From the NCBI RefSeq assembly GCF_000150275.1, contig NW_002060945.1:2875172-2939171 (forward strand): a DNA stretch of 64,000 bases. Direction: 5' to 3'. Numbering within the stretch: the stretch's first letter is position 1; each line of letters begins with the position of its first letter. Shown here one piece after another: positions 62,127 to 64,000 of the stretch. Source of the DNA: Trichoplax adhaerens. Lineage: Eukaryota; Placozoa; Uniplacotomia; Trichoplacea; Trichoplacidae. The notes under the pieces are model-generated. The model searched no databases. It was not told the origin of the DNA and saw only the letters and a list, made by a program, of their open reading frames with translations. The position numbers and the translations under genes are program-made.

Positions 62127-62183
62127 TGGACTTTGATAGCAAATACAAAATTTGAACTTTGTTATCAGTTATTTTGGACTTTG
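62127..62183 (-). promoter_or_regulatory. Three HNF4-type sites in the ASC-4 upstream region
   Basis: TGGACTTTG at 62127-62135 and 62175-62183, with TGAACTTTG at 62153-62161 between them, all in the same orientation. Spacing is 26 and 22 bp. They lie 394-450 bp upstream of the ASC-4 start codon on its coding strand, where they read CAAAGTCCA, CAAAGTTCA, CAAAGTCCA. Confidence 0.6.
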
Positions 62184-64000
62184 ATCACTTAGATTCAAAG
62201 GAAGTACAAGACATGTTGCTCTCCTTGAATTTAGTGAATGGTAGCGCGGTAAAATTTTCAAGAAGTTGTAGTAAATTAATCAATGAATGATCTGTAATTG
62301 AAGTAGAAATAATTATGCTGCAGTTACTGTCTACAATTTATCTTGTCCATAGGACAGAAATGGTTCGCTATTACCGGCATTAATTACATCTTTTCAAGTC
62401 ATAATGGATATTACTATCATATAGTTAAAATAATTTAACGACAAAAGACAAACCACGTATAATACATGCATTTATTAGTGTAAATCTTTTACAAAGATAT
62501 GTAGCGCTATAGTAAAATTCTTTACTAGTAGGTTGAAAACTTACACGTGGATGTCGGAAAATTTTATAGCCTTTACATTATAAGCAATGCAACTTGTCGG
62601 CTTTTACTATTATATATATAAAGCTATTAAATATATTAGCAAGTATGCTCTAATGTGTCTCCATGTCAATAAAAGTATTATATTTTTAGCGAAGTAGATT
62701 TCAGGTAGTATTTATGGCGCGAATTATCGCGAAATCTGTAAAATGTAGAATTTCCAAAGCCATCATTGCATGTTATTAGTGTAATTACATCAATACGAGT
62801 AAGGGTGTGTAATCCGACTTGAATCTTGTAATTGCTAGCAAAAAAATTCCATATTACGGTACATCTTTTAACAAAAGTGCGGATTAAGTCTTACACTACA
62901 TAGATTGGTATCGTGTGCAAAATAAAATTATCATTTCCTTTAGTAAAGTCAGCTCAGCGATGAGAAATATCAATGAAGAGGATTCATCCTAGCAATTTAT
63001 AATAAGGCTGCTGTCCCCTTTAATCCTTCAATGAAGGAAATCATTCACATAGCCATGAATCTATGAAGATCTACAAGCCATACATTGGAGTCGGTAGTAG
63101 AAAACTAAATGTTCAACGCTAACGAAGAAAGGTGTGCCCGGTAGTCCTTAAATTAATTCTACCATATCAGCTATTTGCCTTTGAATCGTTAAACTACAAT
63201 TTTATTACTTGACAAAGTAGTCTTCAATGTTGTTTTATCATTCACTGGAAATATACAGCTACGTTATAGTCATAGTAAAAATTTCTGGAATGTTCTTTAA
63301 TTACTGTTTCACTTATTCATTATACATCTAGAATTTCAATATACAGTAACCAGTTAGTTTACAGAGTTTCTATCAATCATTTCATAATGAACCCAGTGTC
63401 TTGAAATATCCTTACGTATACAGTATAGTAGCCCTTCATCTAAATGATCTAATCGATCAGTTAATTTTTTCCATAATTTTATAACGCTCACTGATAATAC
63501 CACATATTACAAGCAGAAAATCCTGCTTTTGCCTAAGGATGATTCTAAATGTTTACCTAGTAATACTCTAATAAATTAGAGCTTGCTGTACAGTGTACAA
63601 TGGCAGATACTGCTTGAAAAGCAAGTGCTTGTAGCCGCTCATGAGACGGGGTTTTACTGTTTGTACAGTATTCTTAAATCGATACAAAATAATGTTATTA
63701 TAATTGCATATTAAGCTCTATCTTACCTTTTCCTGATATCATAGCCTTATCTAAGCATCACCAAAGTTTTATTGGCAAACAAACTAAATCTAAAGCACAG
63801 TTACACTGTGATGCTGTATTACACATTACTGTACTACAGTATGTAATCCAGAATACTGTAAGTTATTTCTTGCTGATAATAATAATTAATCATTACTGTA
63901 TAATCTTATCAATTTAGATAAAAGTATGTGATAAATACCCTATGTTACTATCTGGTAGTGCAAGTATTCCTATAGAAGTTCCTGGGTTAATGTATGTTCT
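62184..64000. other. Right-edge intergenic DNA
   Basis: An E2F-like pair is at 62716-62734. A 29-codon open stretch near 62980-63064 (reading IYNKAAVPFNPSMKEIIHI) has protein-like composition but no start or splice context. GTACTGTAC-type words become frequent again from about 63420 to 63860, mirroring the left edge. No gene can be assigned. Confidence 0.4.
62716..62734. promoter_or_regulatory. Pair of E2F-like sites
   Basis: GGCGCGAA (62716-62723) and TCGCGAAA (62727-62734) are separated by three bases. Both resemble E2F/DP elements, and the CpG density is exceptional for this region. Could mark the promoter of a gene lying beyond the window or on either strand nearby. Confidence 0.35.

Overview
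This window looks like nuclear DNA from an AT-rich animal genome. It has long intergenic spaces, one gene split by short GT-AG introns, and four intronless basic helix-loop-helix (bHLH) transcription-factor genes. The few mobile elements are solo or degenerate LTRs. All four bHLH proteins are of the achaete-scute (ASC/ASCL) family, which is animal-specific. Low GC, small introns and few transposons would suit an early-branching metazoan; a placozoan is my best guess, but the sequence alone does not settle the phylum.

Layout. 1-3.3 kb is a repeat- and palindrome-rich edge built around the word GTACTGTAC. It includes a Cys-rich open segment that may be an exon or pseudogene and a ~105-bp tandem duplication. 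3.35-5.74 kb is a five-exon TMEM9-like endolysosomal membrane-protein gene (+), with one apparent single-base frameshift. From 15.8 to 61.7 kb lie four single-exon ASC-type genes, ASC-1 (-), ASC-2 (+), ASC-3 (+) and ASC-4 (-), separated by 12-19 kb of AT-rich DNA that shows no convincing further genes. This is organised like the insect achaete-scute complex: several small intronless proneural-type genes spread over tens of kb of probable regulatory DNA. ASC-1 has the hallmarks of the ASCL3/4/5 (AscB) branch. The other three look more like the ASCL1/2 (AscA) side, so the cluster may keep an ancient AscA-AscB linkage.

Most striking non-coding signal. Between 54.9 and 62.2 kb there is a dense series of CAAAGTCCA and close variants, several extended to DR1 (half-sites with 1-bp spacer). 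This is the known HNF4-type nuclear-receptor element. Six of seven exact matches in the window fall there. Three sites sit within 57 bp about 0.4 kb upstream of the ASC-4 start. I infer that an HNF4/RXR-like receptor acts on ASC-4 or on the ASC-3/ASC-4 domain.

Other elements. Two solo LTRs have perfect 5-bp target-site duplications (45.0 and 51.8 kb). Their 3' ends carry a hairpin whose stem differs by a compensating base pair. A third LTR-like unit lies at 28.4 kb (-). A GC-richer island at 24.1-24.6 kb has three CRE-like sites and a palindrome also found near TMEM9. There are also an inverted pair of Su(H)/RBPJ-like sites at 31.46 kb, an E2F-like pair at 62.72 kb, and a tentative set of three splice-compatible exons at 30.5-31.35 kb (-). 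Open frames of 60-100 codons elsewhere are about as many as chance predicts at this base composition and were mostly rejected.
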